Source of the DNA: Bacteroidales bacterium
Lineage (GTDB): Bacteria > Bacteroidota > Bacteroidia > Bacteroidales > UBA932
Direction of reading: 5' to 3'
Assembly: GCA_024401975.1 (NCBI GenBank)
Contig: JAKSKB010000011.1
Location: 1 to 34,201, forward strand
DNA length: 34,201 bases
Shown here one piece after another: positions 1-9,345 of the stretch (its first letter is position 1; each line of letters opens with the position of its first letter). Position numbers and translations under genes: made by a program. The notes under the pieces are model-generated. The model was not told where the DNA came from. It saw nothing but the letters and a program-made list of their open reading frames with translations, and did not search any database.

Positions 1-191
1 ATTCCGAGAAAATAACTTACCGAATCACGCAATGCACGTGAAGGAGCCTTGGGCTCTTCGTTGGCAGTCTCCACGGCTTCATTCTGCTGAGCCCCGTCAG
101 CCACCTCGGCGGCCGCATCTTTTGAATTCTGTGCGCAGCTTGCGAATACGGCCATAATCGCAAGCGCCGCGAAAATTGTTTTGAGTTTCAT
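1..191 (-). CDS. FKBP-type peptidyl-prolyl isomerase-like lipoprotein (N-terminus only)
   Basis: Only the first 63 or so codons lie in the window; the frame stays open to base 1. The N-terminus (MKLKTIFAALAIMAVFASCA) is a lipoprotein signal peptide with the lipid-accepting Cys at about residue 19. A low-complexity Ala/Glu-rich linker follows, then a segment reading LRDSVSYFLG at about residues 53-62. A DSVSYxLG segment like this is typical of the start of the FKBP_N domain in Bacteroidetes FKBP-type prolyl isomerases, which act as periplasmic or outer-membrane folding helpers. The catalytic domain is outside the window, so the family call rests on that short motif. It lies 17 bases downstream of the glucokinase gene on the same strand and is probably the last or next gene of that operon. 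Confidence 0.6.
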   Translation of the reverse strand, partial: MKLKTIFAALAIMAVFASCAQNSKDAAAEVADGAQQNEAVETANEEPKAPSRALRDSVSYFLG

Positions 192-208
192 AATGATATC
201 TTGTTTTT

Positions 209-1171
209 TTAAAGTTCCCAAGCAAGTGCGGAAGCACCGAGAATGGCTGCATCGGACTCCTTAAGACTGGAGAATACGATGTTCACCTTATTCTTCCATA
301 TTTTGAGTACGTTTCCGTTCATCGCCTCCATCATAGGTTCATAGAGGAATTCCTTCGAACGCGCAAGCCCTCCGAAAAGCACTATGGCTTCAGGGGCGCT
401 GAATGCTATGAAGTCCGAGAAGCTCCTCCCCAAAAGGCGTCCCGTGTAATCGAACACGCGCAATGCGAGCGCATCTCCATCCTTGGCGGCTTCATACACG
501 TCCTTCGAGGTGACATTCTCGCATTCGCGCAGAGCGGAAGGTTCATCGCTCATCTCAAGCCACTCGCGGGCCGTGCGAGCCACGCCGATAGCGGAGCAAT
601 AGGCTTCCAGGCAGCCCTGACGGCCGCAGCCGCAGGTACGTCCGTTGTGCCGTATGACATTGGTATGACCAAGTTCACCGGCAAATCCATCGTGCCCGTA
701 AACCACCTTGCCGTCAACGACGATTCCGCTGCCGACTCCGGTGCCGAGCGTAATCATTATGAAGTTCTTCATTCCGCGGGCTGCACCGTAAGTCATCTCA
801 CCCACGGCGGCAGCATTGGCATCATTGGTGAGAGAAACGGGAATCCCTCCCATCTCCGCCTTGAGCTTTTCAGCGAACTTGACTGCCTGATTGGCCGCCC
901 ACGCTATGTTGGGGGCGAAAGCGACCTCACCGGTATAATAATTGCCGTTAGGCGCACCTACACCGATACCGCGGATTTCTCCTTCCTTGCCGGACTCCTT
1001 GATGCAGGACTTTACGGCTTTTGCAAGTTCCTTGATATAGGCGTCCGCGTCAGTACCGAAAGTGTCGGTGCGGATGACGGTCTGCGCAAGGATGACACCG
1101 CGGGTGTCAACCACTCCTATCTTGGAGGTCTGGCCTCCGACGTCGATTCCTACTACGTATTGCTTTTCCAT
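209..1171 (-). CDS. ROK-family glucokinase
   Basis: Predicted ATP-dependent hexose kinase (glucose to glucose-6-phosphate) of the ROK family, cytosolic, 320 aa, which is the normal family length. An N-terminal phosphate-binding motif, VVGIDVGGQTSKIGVVD, occupies about residues 6-22. The catalytic Asn-Asp pair is at 116-117 (LTNDANAA), followed by an ATP-site loop LGTGVGSGIV at 142-151. The ROK zinc site is complete: His169 in ELGH plus Cys180, Cys182 and Cys187 in TCGCGRQGCLE. The gene starts 5 bases after the stop of the MFS hexose transporter, so uptake and first phosphorylation are probably co-transcribed. The ROK family also contains fructo-, manno- and N-acetylhexosamine kinases; the glucose call follows from the zinc motif, length and transporter neighbour and has not been tested. 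Confidence 0.88.
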   Translation of the reverse strand: MEKQYVVGIDVGGQTSKIGVVDTRGVILAQTVIRTDTFGTDADAYIKELAKAVKSCIKESGKEGEIRGIGVGAPNGNYYTGEVAFAPNIAWAANQAVKFAEKLKAEMGGIPVSLTNDANAAAVGEMTYGAARGMKNFIMITLGTGVGSGIVVDGKVVYGHDGFAGELGHTNVIRHNGRTCGCGRQGCLEAYCSAIGVARTAREWLEMSDEPSALRECENVTSKDVYEAAKDGDALALRVFDYTGRLLGRSFSDFIAFSAPEAIVLFGGLARSKEFLYEPMMEAMNGNVLKIWKNKVNIVFSSLKESDAAILGASALAWEL

Positions 1172-1176
1172 AACTG

Positions 1177-2460
1177 TTATTCAACGGGTATGTTCTTGTT
1201 GACGTTCCTGCAACCTGCCACAGCATAGAAGAGCAGGTACGCGAGCATTGCTATCACAAGCCAGTAACTGGTCATATAACCGACGTTTTTGGCAATGATA
1301 TTCTGGATGAACGGCATAATGCCGCCACCGACTACAAGCATCATGAAGATACCGGATGCCTGTTCGGTATATTTGCCGAGTCCTTCGACCGCAAGATTGA
1401 AGATTGCCCCCCACATCACCGAAGTGCAGAGCCCGCAGAGGACGAGGAAGAGGCAGCTGAGAGGCACCTGGAACATCGCGAATCCGTCGCCTGCGCTATA
1501 GCCGGGCATATTGACCGTGAGAGTTTTCGGAGTCAAGATGGCCACGAGTACGAGGATGATGGCGACGGTACTGACGCTTATCATCTGCGTGCGGGTGCTG
1601 ACCTTCCCTGAAATGGCGGAAGAGGCCGCACGGCCAATCATCATGAGAAGCCAGTAAACGGCTGCGATTGCACCGCCTATCGCCGCTCCGTTGACTGCGA
1701 TTCCGGCACCTTTCTCCGATGCGTCGGAGAGGAAGAAGTTCACCTGTGCGGGGATGCCGATTTCAATGCCGACATAGAAGAATATGGCGACGGCGCCGAG
1801 CACGAAATGACGGAAATTCCAGGCACTGTGCTCGAAATTCACAGCCTTGCGCTCCTGCGCGGGTTCGGGAATATTGACAATGCTGATGATGATAAAAGCG
1901 ACCGCGAACACACCCATCGCTATGAAGAGAAGAGGAGCCACGTCGCTCATCTTGGTCTGAGCGGATACCGTACCGATGAGCACACCGACAAAGAGCGGAG
2001 TGAGAGTACCGGTGAGCGAGTTGAGCGTACCGCCGATCTGAATGTACTGGTTGCCCTTGTTGCCGCCGCCGCCGAGAATGTTGAGCATAGGGTTGACAAC
2101 GGTGTTGAGCATACATACGCAGAAGCCGCATACGAAAGCGCCTAGCAGATAGACGTAAATCGCCGAATTGCCGAGGAACGCGCGGCTGGAAATCCACTGG
2201 ATTACAATGCCTGAGAAGCCGACGGCGAGAGCGATGAGGGTGGTTTTCTTGTAGCCTACCTTGATGAGCATCTTGCCGGCGGGAATCCCCATAAACAGGT
2301 ACGCGGCGAAGTTCATAAGGTTACCGGCCATCTTGGACCATTCGTACTGGTTGCCCCAGATGTTTCCGAAAGGGGCGGCCATATTGGTGACGAACGATAT
2401 CATCGCAAAGATGAAGCACATCGTCACTATGGCTACCATGTTGGTGCTTTTCTGTGTCAT
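1177..2460 (-). CDS. MFS sugar transporter, FucP/glucose-galactose type
   Basis: A 427-residue hydrophobic protein with about 12 predicted membrane segments, starting MTQKSTNMVAIVTMCFIFAM. The early segment FGNIWGNQYEWSKMAGNLMNF, the IPAGKMLIKVGYKKT loop between helices 2 and 3, and the overall size match the fucose/glucose/galactose:H+ symporter branch of the major facilitator superfamily common in Bacteroidetes. It would import a hexose across the inner membrane for phosphorylation by the ROK kinase that follows 5 bases downstream. The nearest upstream gene on the strand (acyl-CoA synthetase) ends 27 bases away. The substrate cannot be read from sequence: L-fucose is possible because a fucosidase gene lies about 26 kb away, but the adjacent glucokinase favours glucose or galactose. 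Confidence 0.82.
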   Translation of the reverse strand: MTQKSTNMVAIVTMCFIFAMISFVTNMAAPFGNIWGNQYEWSKMAGNLMNFAAYLFMGIPAGKMLIKVGYKKTTLIALAVGFSGIVIQWISSRAFLGNSAIYVYLLGAFVCGFCVCMLNTVVNPMLNILGGGGNKGNQYIQIGGTLNSLTGTLTPLFVGVLIGTVSAQTKMSDVAPLLFIAMGVFAVAFIIISIVNIPEPAQERKAVNFEHSAWNFRHFVLGAVAIFFYVGIEIGIPAQVNFFLSDASEKGAGIAVNGAAIGGAIAAVYWLLMMIGRAASSAISGKVSTRTQMISVSTVAIILVLVAILTPKTLTVNMPGYSAGDGFAMFQVPLSCLFLVLCGLCTSVMWGAIFNLAVEGLGKYTEQASGIFMMLVVGGGIMPFIQNIIAKNVGYMTSYWLVIAMLAYLLFYAVAGCRNVNKNIPVE

Positions 2461-2487
2461 GATTTTATTTGTTAGGTTGATATTTGG

Positions 2488-4398
2488 TTACAATGATGAA
2501 AGATTTTTCGGATTGTACAATTCCTTCCCTTCCGGAGTCATCGCGTATTCTATGCGGTCGGCATAATGCTTTTCGACGTTGCGACGCACCATCTTGGATG
2601 TGGTGTTGAGCATACCGTTCATTTCGGTAAACGGTTCGTCGGCTATGATGAGAGCCGACGGAAGCCATTTCTCCGGAAAGAGGGACTGGTGACGCCCGCC
2701 CTTGCGGTACGAATTCACCTCTCCCTGTATGATATCCAACTGGGCCTTGCGTCCTTCCGGACTGTCCGGATCGAGACCGGTCTTCCGGACTTCTTCCTGA
2801 AGGTTGTTCTTCGCAGGCACGATGATGGCCACGGTATAAGGGCTCTGGTTGTTGTAGAGAACCGTCGAGTCTATGTATTTGGAGCCGTCGGTGAGACTGT
2901 CTTCAAAGCCTTCGGGAGAATATTTCTCGCCGTCAGAGGAAATCAGAAGACTCTTGAAACGTCCCGTGACGTAGAGGAAACGCCTGTCTTCCTTGCATAT
3001 ATAGCCTCTGTCCCCGGTGTGGAGCCATCCGTCCACTATGGTCTTGGCCGTAGCCTCGGGGTTCTTCCAGTAGCCGGCCATCACGTTCTCTCCGCGAATC
3101 ACTATCTCGCCTGTCACTCCGTCAGGCACTTCCCCGCCATTCTCGTCGCATATCTTGATGTCCATCGGAAGCACGGTGCGACCGGAAGAGCCGAAACGCG
3201 CGTGTCCCATCGAATTGGAGCATATGACGGGAGTGGCTTCAGAGAGTCCGTATCCCTGGAATATGGGCATACCTATGGCGTTGTAATACCTCTGAAGTTC
3301 TATGTCGAGAAGAGCCCCTCCACCGATGAAGAACTGGAATCTTCCCCCGAATCCCTCGCGAATCTTCGAGAATACGAGTTTGTCCATAACCGCCATCAGA
3401 GGCCGGCGCCACCAGAGCTTCCAGCACGGTTTCCCCGCGTTCCAGTATTCACGGTTATACTTGATTGCGTTGTCAAGCGCCCATTCGTACAGTTTAGTGA
3501 TCTTTTCCCCCTTGCTCTTTATCGCCGCCTCGAAACTCTTCTTGAAATTGCGGGAAAGAGCCGGAACGGAAAGCATCACGTGGGGGCGGACCTCCCGTAT
3601 GGCAATCGGTATGTTTTTCAGCATCGTGATGGCGTTCTTGCCACCAGGCACGGTAGCTATGCTCCCTCCGTGCGCCATCATGAAATAGAAGCCGGCGACG
3701 TGCGCGAAGCAATGGTCGAGAGGAAGTATGATGAGCATCACCCAGGCATCGCCCACGCTCACGACGGATTTGCACTGCTCGATGTTGGCGGTGTAATTGC
3801 GGTGGGTAAGCAGGATACCCTTAGGATCCGCGGTCGTTCCGGAAGTGTAACTTATGTTCGCATAGTCGTCCGGGCCGACGGAAGCCATTCTCTCTTCAAG
3901 CTTTCCGGGGTTGGTCAATATGAATTCATCCCCCCTCCTGCGCAAATCCGAGAAATGCATCTCGCCGTCCTGAAGCGGAATTTCATCTATCACAATGACT
4001 TTCTCAAGAGATTTGCAGCGTCCCCTCACCCTGCGCACCTTCTCTATCTGGCTTTCCGAGGCGATGATGAATCTGGAATCGGAATGGTTGATGCGGAATT
4101 CGAGGTCGTGGTCCGACTCGAGTTTGAAAGAAAGCGGAACATTGACTCCGCCCGCGAAAAGGATTCCGAGTTCGGAATATATCCACGCATTGCGTCCCTC
4201 CGATATCAAGGCCACTTTTTCACCCTTGCGGAGGCCCATAGCCAGGAATCCGGCAGCGAATCTGATGCCTTCATCCCTGGTAGCGGTATAGGTTGTTTCA
4301 GTCCACCGTCCGTCCACCTTCTCACGAAGGAAGGTGTTTTCGGGATATCGCGCTGCGTAGCGATTCACGAAATCGATAATTGTAATACGATCAGACAT
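2488..4398 (-). CDS. AMP-forming long-chain acyl-CoA synthetase
   Basis: A 636-residue adenylate-forming enzyme that would activate fatty acids to acyl-CoA via acyl-AMP at the cytosolic face of the membrane. The ATP-binding P-loop-like motif ISYTSGTTADPKG is at about 183-195, the adenine-binding QGYGLSE motif at 381-387, the GWLHTGDRG motif at 457-465 and the hinge TGRFKSLLISSDGEKYSPE at 478-496. All core motifs of the ANL superfamily are present. The C-terminal region carries an extra stretch (about 540-600) as seen in the Bacteroidetes FadD15-like group. It lies between the deoxynucleoside kinase gene (12 bases upstream) and the sugar transporter gene. The long antisense reading frame covering this gene is treated as a composition artefact. 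Confidence 0.88.
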   Translation of the reverse strand: MSDRITIIDFVNRYAARYPENTFLREKVDGRWTETTYTATRDEGIRFAAGFLAMGLRKGEKVALISEGRNAWIYSELGILFAGGVNVPLSFKLESDHDLEFRINHSDSRFIIASESQIEKVRRVRGRCKSLEKVIVIDEIPLQDGEMHFSDLRRRGDEFILTNPGKLEERMASVGPDDYANISYTSGTTADPKGILLTHRNYTANIEQCKSVVSVGDAWVMLIILPLDHCFAHVAGFYFMMAHGGSIATVPGGKNAITMLKNIPIAIREVRPHVMLSVPALSRNFKKSFEAAIKSKGEKITKLYEWALDNAIKYNREYWNAGKPCWKLWWRRPLMAVMDKLVFSKIREGFGGRFQFFIGGGALLDIELQRYYNAIGMPIFQGYGLSEATPVICSNSMGHARFGSSGRTVLPMDIKICDENGGEVPDGVTGEIVIRGENVMAGYWKNPEATAKTIVDGWLHTGDRGYICKEDRRFLYVTGRFKSLLISSDGEKYSPEGFEDSLTDGSKYIDSTVLYNNQSPYTVAIIVPAKNNLQEEVRKTGLDPDSPEGRKAQLDIIQGEVNSYRKGGRHQSLFPEKWLPSALIIADEPFTEMNGMLNTTSKMVRRNVEKHYADRIEYAMTPEGKELYNPKNLSSL

Positions 4399-4410
4399 AG
4401 CGGTAAAAAA

Positions 4411-5037
4411 TTATTTTTTTTCTCCGGCGAAAAGTCCGAACATCCGGGAATCGATCATTTCAGTGACTTTCTCGAAATCTTCGGGTCTGTTGCCGAACTT
4501 GACAATGTCAGCATCTATGACAAGCAGATTGCCATCGTACCCGCTTATCCAGGATTCGTAACGCTCGTTCAACCCTGACAGATAATCTATCCGTATGCTC
4601 TTCTCATACTCGCGTCCACGCTTCTGTATCTGGGATACGAGATTGGGAATGGATGAGCGCAGATAAATAAGCAGGTCGGGATTGCCCACGAGGGACATCA
4701 TAAGGTCGAAAAGGGACGTGTAGTTCTCAAAATCGCGAGTACTCATCAGGCCCATCGCGTGAAGATTGGGGGCAAAAATGCGGGCATCCTCGTAGATGGT
4801 CCTGTCCTGAATCAGGACTTCGTCCGAATTGGCGATTTCCACGACGTCCTTGAACCTCCTGTTGAGAAAATAAATCTGGAGATTGAACGACCACCTCTCC
4901 ATATCCTCATAGAAGTCAGCGAGATACGGGTTGAAATCCACAGATTCGAATCTGGGAGTCCATCCATAATGAGCGGCCAGCATCTTTGTGAGAGTGGTCT
5001 TCCCGCTTCCTATATTTCCCGCAATAGCAATATGCAT
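4411..5037 (-). CDS. Deoxynucleoside kinase (deoxyadenosine/deoxyguanosine kinase family)
   Basis: A 208-residue cytosolic nucleoside salvage kinase that transfers a phosphate from ATP to a deoxynucleoside. The P-loop AGNIGSGKTT is at residues 6-15, the ERS-like motif reads QDRTIYEDARIF at 77-88 (Asp-Arg-Thr), and the arginine-rich lid region appears as IQKRGREYEKSIR at about 137-149. Length and motif spacing match bacterial dNKs of the dAK/dGK type. It is the first gene of a minus-strand run of five genes, and a good Bacteroidetes -7 box (TATATTTG) lies about 20 bases before its ATG. The exact base preference (A, G or C) is not evident from sequence. Confidence 0.9.
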   Translation of the reverse strand: MHIAIAGNIGSGKTTLTKMLAAHYGWTPRFESVDFNPYLADFYEDMERWSFNLQIYFLNRRFKDVVEIANSDEVLIQDRTIYEDARIFAPNLHAMGLMSTRDFENYTSLFDLMMSLVGNPDLLIYLRSSIPNLVSQIQKRGREYEKSIRIDYLSGLNERYESWISGYDGNLLVIDADIVKFGNRPEDFEKVTEMIDSRMFGLFAGEKK

Positions 5038-5057
5038 CCTACCGTCCGGTTAACCCA

Positions 5058-5065
5058 CAAATATA
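5058..5065 (-). promoter_or_regulatory. Bacteroidetes -7 box for the deoxynucleoside kinase operon
   Basis: Reads TATATTTG on the minus strand, an exact match to the TAnnTTTG primary sigma-factor -7 consensus of Bacteroidetes. It ends about 20 bases before the kinase ATG. No convincing -33 TTTG was found at the usual 19-21 base spacing. A perfect 8-base palindrome GGTTAACC lies between it and the start codon (5048-5055) and might be an operator; this is a guess. Confidence 0.55.
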
Positions 5066-5098
5066 GTAATATTTTCGTGCAACTTAATACAAATTTAT

Positions 5099-5106
5099 TA
5101 TTTTTG
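5099..5106 (+). promoter_or_regulatory. Bacteroidetes -7 box for the arabinose operon
   Basis: Reads TATTTTTG on the plus strand, an exact TAnnTTTG match, 64 bases before the preferred ATG of the SSS symporter at 5171. It implies a leader of about 60 bases, enough room for an operator or RNA structure. The GTG at 5123, the alternative start, also lies downstream. The -33 element is weak. Confidence 0.55.
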
Positions 5107-5170
5107 TCAAACATACAACAACGTGCGCAACCATATTGGGGACCGCATACATCCAAAGCCAGACAACTCC

Positions 5171-7099
5171 ATGGACGTATTCAACGCTATCGCTTCATCA
5201 GGATTCCAGACTATCGACCTCATAATAGTGGTCGCGTATCTGTGCCTGCTCGTTTTCCTCGGTCTCTTTCTCGGCCGCACGAAAAAAGGCGAGCAGAAAA
5301 GTGCAAACGACTATTTTCTCGCAGGCAACACCCTCACCTGGTGGGCGGTCGGGGCCTCCCTCATCGCCGCCAACATTTCCGCCGAGCAATTCATAGGAAT
5401 GTCGGGCACCAGTTATGCAGACGGCATAGCGACCGCCGCATACGAGCTGATGGCCGCGGTGACGCTCATCGTCATAGGCAAGTTCCTACTCCCGATAATG
5501 CTCAAACGCAGGATTTTCACGATACCGCAGTTTCTCCGTGAACGCTACAACGACGGAGTGGGACTCGCGTTCTCGATTCTGTGGCTCTTCCTGTACGTTT
5601 TCGTCAACCTGACGTCAGTGGCCTGGCTGGGAGCTCTTGCCATCGAACAGATACTCGGACTCAACGGAGTGTCCCTTGCCATAGGCGATTTCACCATTTC
5701 GATGAGAATGGTAATCATCCTTCTCCTGTTCATCATCGCGGGCATATACTCCATCTACGGGGGGCTCGCTTCCGTGGCGTGGACCGACGTGCTTCAGGTA
5801 ACCTTCCTCGTGGGGGGAGGACTCGTCACGGCTGTGTTCGCACTTAAAGCGGCAGGAGCCGGTGAAGGAGTGTTCGCGGGGCTTGGCAACGTATTCACCG
5901 ACCTTACCACGGGCGACCACGTCAATGACAGCCACCTGCATCTCGTGATTCAGCAAAGCCACGGTGCAAGCGCCTTCGCCAACGTGCCCGGCATAGCCGC
6001 AGTCGTCGGAGGAGTATGGCTTACCAACCTCGGCTACTGGGGCTTCAACCAGTACATAATCCAGAAAGGGCTGGCTGCCAGAAGCACGGCGGAAGCGCAG
6101 AAAGGTCTCATCTTTGCCGGATTTCTCAAGATACTCATACCCTTCATCGTGGTTCTTCCCGGTGTCTGCGCCTATTATATCTCGCTGCACCCAGAGATTG
6201 CGGAAGGTCTGAAAGGTTCCATAGGAGTCGCAGATGACGCCTACCCCTGGCTCGTGCGCAATTTCACGCCGGCCGGCGTGAAGGGGCTTACTTTCGCCGC
6301 GCTGTCAGCGGCCATCATCTCATCCCTTGCATCGATGTTCAACAGCACTTCAACCCTGTTCACTATGGACATCTACAAGAAGTACATCAACAGGGACGCC
6401 GACAACGCGGGACTGGTGAGGACGGGACGCATCACTTCACTGTGCGCTCTGGTCATCGCAGCCATCGCTGTCAAGCCCCTCCTCGGAGGACTCGATCAGG
6501 GTTTCCAGTACATCCAGGAATATTCGGGCTTCATCTATCCGGGCATCATCACCGTGTTCGGGCTCGGTCTTCTGTGGAAACGGGCCTCCTCCAAAGCGGC
6601 AGTATGGACGGCCATAGCGACCATTCCGCTCGGCGTCCTGTTCAAGATTTTCCTCGGCGACGTGCCGTTCCAGCTGCGGGCCGGCTACATATTCATCATA
6701 CTGCTCGCGATGTTCGTGCTCATATCCCTTGCCGACAGGAGTACAAGTACCCCGTGCTCTCTTCCTGCGGACAGCGACCGCAGGAAGATGAAGGAATGGG
6801 CGCGGATTCTGGGCGGCTCGGGTATATTCTTCATTATCGCAGCCATCGCCGTAATGGTGGCGGGAGACGCAACCGCGCTCACGGCATATCTCAACGACAT
6901 AGGATTCCAGGCTTTCATATTCTTCGGAGTCCTCGTGGGCTGCTCGGCGATATGGCTTTACAGCGACTCCGATGACAAGGTGTGCGACAGGAAGGCATTG
7001 CCAGTAGATTTGAAACTGTTCCATACGGACAGAGGATACGCCATCGGCGCCGCCCTGATTGTCATAATCGTCACCGCAATCTACACAGTACTTTGGTAA
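5171..7099 (+). CDS. Sodium:solute symporter (SSS family), probable L-arabinose importer
   Basis: An inner-membrane Na+-coupled sugar symporter of the SSS/SGLT family, about 642 aa with roughly 14 predicted membrane helices. Recognisable segments include the early helix [20 protein letters not shown], the conserved loop [21 protein letters not shown] with the Na+-site region, and [13 protein letters not shown] after helix 3. The start is set at the ATG at 5171 ([13 protein letters not shown]); an in-frame GTG at 5123 would add 16 unlikely residues. It is the first gene of an operon with araD (1 base downstream), araA and a ribulokinase-like gene, which points to L-arabinose as the substrate, as with the SSS symporter in Bacteroides arabinose loci. 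The substrate is inferred from context, not from residues. Confidence 0.87.
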   Translation: MDVFNAIASSGFQTIDLIIVVAYLCLLVFLGLFLGRTKKGEQKSANDYFLAGNTLTWWAVGASLIAANISAEQFIGMSGTSYADGIATAAYELMAAVTLIVIGKFLLPIMLKRRIFTIPQFLRERYNDGVGLAFSILWLFLYVFVNLTSVAWLGALAIEQILGLNGVSLAIGDFTISMRMVIILLLFIIAGIYSIYGGLASVAWTDVLQVTFLVGGGLVTAVFALKAAGAGEGVFAGLGNVFTDLTTGDHVNDSHLHLVIQQSHGASAFANVPGIAAVVGGVWLTNLGYWGFNQYIIQKGLAARSTAEAQKGLIFAGFLKILIPFIVVLPGVCAYYISLHPEIAEGLKGSIGVADDAYPWLVRNFTPAGVKGLTFAALSAAIISSLASMFNSTSTLFTMDIYKKYINRDADNAGLVRTGRITSLCALVIAAIAVKPLLGGLDQGFQYIQEYSGFIYPGIITVFGLGLLWKRASSKAAVWTAIATIPLGVLFKIFLGDVPFQLRAGYIFIILLAMFVLISLADRSTSTPCSLPADSDRRKMKEWARILGGSGIFFIIAAIAVMVAGDATALTAYLNDIGFQAFIFFGVLVGCSAIWLYSDSDDKVCDRKALPVDLKLFHTDRGYAIGAALIVIIVTAIYTVLW

Positions 7100-7100
7100 T

Positions 7101-7799
7101 ATGCTTGAAGGATTGAAAGAAAAGGTCTGCAAGGCCAACCTGGACCTTGCCGGAAGCGGACTCGTGATTTTCACCTGGGGTAACGTTTCAGCCATAGACA
7201 GGGAAAGCGGACTGGTCGTCATAAAGCCGTCCGGCGTCAGCTACGATGCGATGAGAGCGTCTGATATGGTGGTGGTCAACCTTGACGGAAAGGTGGTGGA
7301 GGGAGCACTCAACCCGTCTTCAGACACTCCAACCCACCTTGCCATCTACAAGGCGTTTCCCGGAACAGGCGGAATCGTGCATACGCACAGCACTTTCGCT
7401 ACCGCTTGGGCGCAGGCTGGAAAAGACATTCCGAACATCGGGACCACGCATTCCGACTATTTCCACGGGGATATCCCCTGCACCGCCGATATGACGGAAT
7501 CTCAGGTAAAGGGCGATTACGAGCTGGAGACAGGGAACGTCATAGTGGAACGGTTCAAGGACATTGACCCCATACATACTCCGGGAGTCCTCGTAAAGAA
7601 CCACGGACCGTTCACTTGGGGGAAGGACGCATCGGAAGCCGTACACAACGCAGTGGTCCTGGAACAAGTGGCGAAGATGGCATTCGCCTCGTTCCTCATA
7701 AATCCCGGCACATCCATGAACCCTCTGCTCGTCGAGAAACATTTTTCGCGCAAGCACGGACCTGACGCCTATTACGGACAGAAGAAATCAAACAGATGA
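7101..7799 (+). CDS. araD: L-ribulose-5-phosphate 4-epimerase
   Basis: A 232-residue class II aldolase-fold enzyme that converts L-ribulose 5-phosphate to D-xylulose 5-phosphate, the last step linking arabinose to the pentose phosphate pathway. Family hallmarks are present: [10 protein letters not shown] at about 24-33, the phosphate-binding KPSGVSY at 42-48, the zinc ligands in IVHTHSTFA at about 93-101, and a third histidine in [10 protein letters not shown] at about 167-176. Length matches E. coli AraD (231 aa). It begins 1 base after the symporter stop and ends 4 bases before araA, consistent with co-translation. L-fuculose-phosphate aldolase is the nearest alternative family, but the adjacent araA settles the call. 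Confidence 0.95.
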   Translation: MLEGLKEKVCKANLDLAGSGLVIFTWGNVSAIDRESGLVVIKPSGVSYDAMRASDMVVVNLDGKVVEGALNPSSDTPTHLAIYKAFPGTGGIVHTHSTFATAWAQAGKDIPNIGTTHSDYFHGDIPCTADMTESQVKGDYELETGNVIVERFKDIDPIHTPGVLVKNHGPFTWGKDASEAVHNAVVLEQVAKMAFASFLINPGTSMNPLLVEKHFSRKHGPDAYYGQKKSNR

Positions 7800-7803
7800 C
7801 AAT

Positions 7804-9345
7804 ATGACAAAAGCATTCGAAAACCTCGAACTCTGGTGGATTACCGGAGCGCAGCTGCTTTACGGCGGCGAAACCGTAAAAATCGTTGATGCCCATTCGA
7901 AAACGATGGTGGACGGGCTCAACGACGGAGGAATCATCCCCGTCAATGTCGTATACAAGGGCACTGCCAACTCCTCCGATGAAGTGGAGGCGTTGATGAA
8001 AGCTGCGGACAGCGACGGCAAATGCATAGGCGTCATCACCTGGATGCACACCTTCTCCCCCGCCAAAATGTGGATAAAGGGTCTGCAAGCCCTCCACAAG
8101 CCCCTGCTCCATTTCCACACGCAGTACAATGCAGAGATACCGTGGAAGGACATAGATATGGACTTCATGAACCTCAACCAGTCGGCGCACGGGGACATCG
8201 AATTCGGCCATATCTGCGCGCGTATGCGCATCCGCAGAAAAGTCGTCGTAGGCCACTGGAAAAGTCCGGAGGCGCAGAGAAGCATAGCAGTGTGGAGTCG
8301 CGTGGCCGCTGCCGTCGCGGACGCGAAGAAGACCCGTTGCCTGATGTTCGGCATGAATATGAACAATGTTTCAGTGACTGACGGTGACCGTGTTGAATTC
8401 GAGCAGCGTCTCGGATACCACGTGGACTATTACCCCGTATCTTCCCTTATGGAGTATTACAGAAAAGTCTCCGAAGCCGATGCCGAAGCCCTTGTGGAAG
8501 AGTACAGAAAATCTTACGGGGTCCGTATCGGCGAATCGGGAGAGAAACTCTACTGGGAGAAAGTGAAGAATTCGGCCAAAGCGGAACTTGCCATAAGAAG
8601 AGTCCTGAAGGACGAAGGCGCCACGGCTTTCACCACCAACTTCGATGACCTGGGGAGAGCTGATATCGACGCTCCCGGATTTTTAGGTTTCGACCAGATT
8701 CCAGGGCTCGCATCGCAACGCCTGATGGAAGAAGGCATCGGTTTCGGAGCGGAAGGAGACTGGAAGACAGCCTGCCTGTACCGCAGCCTGTGGGTGATGT
8801 CGCAGGGGATGCCGGAAGGATGTTCCTTCCTGGAGGATTACACCATCAACTTTGCCGGCGAGCGCAGTTCCATACTTCAGTCACATATGCTTGAGGTGTG
8901 TCCGCTGATTGCGAGCGGCAGACCGGAGCTGGAAGTGCACTTCCTCGGCATCGGCATACGCAAGCAGCAGACTGCCAGACTTGTATTCACTTCCAAGCCG
9001 GGCCCCGGCATCAAGGCTACCGTGGTCGATCTCGGCAACCGCTTCCGCCTCATCACTCAGGAAGTGGAATGTATCGAACCTGAGCCTATGCCGAAACTGC
9101 CGGTAGCCTCCGCCCTGTGGATTCCGCAGCCTTCATTCGAAATCGGAGCGGGCGCCTGGATACTGGCGGGCGGCACGCACCATTCGGCTTTCAGCTACGA
9201 CATCTCACCCGAGTACTGGGATGATTTCGCCGAAATGACCGGCATCGAGCACGTGCATATCGACCGGAACACCACCCTTGAAGGATTCAGGAAAGAACTT
9301 CGCACCAATGAAGTATATTATCTTCTCAACAAATCGCTGCAATGA
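7804..9345 (+). CDS. araA: L-arabinose isomerase
   Basis: A 513-residue cytosolic isomerase converting L-arabinose to L-ribulose. The N-terminus LELWWITGAQLLYGGETVKI is the characteristic AraA opening, followed by WMHTFSPAKMWIKGL and FHTQYNAEIPW at about 80-120. The metal and active-site region includes EGDWKTACLYRSLWVMSQGM at about 317-336 with GCSFLEDYTINF just after, and the closing histidine region GGTHHSAFS is near 458-466. Length is typical for the family (about 500 aa). Its stop overlaps the next gene's ATG (ATGA, 9342-9345), so translation of isomerase and kinase is probably coupled. It defines the operon as an L-arabinose pathway. Confidence 0.96.
   Translation: MTKAFENLELWWITGAQLLYGGETVKIVDAHSKTMVDGLNDGGIIPVNVVYKGTANSSDEVEALMKAADSDGKCIGVITWMHTFSPAKMWIKGLQALHKPLLHFHTQYNAEIPWKDIDMDFMNLNQSAHGDIEFGHICARMRIRRKVVVGHWKSPEAQRSIAVWSRVAAAVADAKKTRCLMFGMNMNNVSVTDGDRVEFEQRLGYHVDYYPVSSLMEYYRKVSEADAEALVEEYRKSYGVRIGESGEKLYWEKVKNSAKAELAIRRVLKDEGATAFTTNFDDLGRADIDAPGFLGFDQIPGLASQRLMEEGIGFGAEGDWKTACLYRSLWVMSQGMPEGCSFLEDYTINFAGERSSILQSHMLEVCPLIASGRPELEVHFLGIGIRKQQTARLVFTSKPGPGIKATVVDLGNRFRLITQEVECIEPEPMPKLPVASALWIPQPSFEIGAGAWILAGGTHHSAFSYDISPEYWDDFAEMTGIEHVHIDRNTTLEGFRKELRTNEVYYLLNKSLQ

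Noticed and set aside
2566..4578. A 670-codon open frame antisense to the acyl-CoA synthetase gene
   Set aside because: It lies opposite a gene with every family motif, its translation has no recognisable domain and mixed composition, and long antisense frames are common in GC-rich coding DNA.
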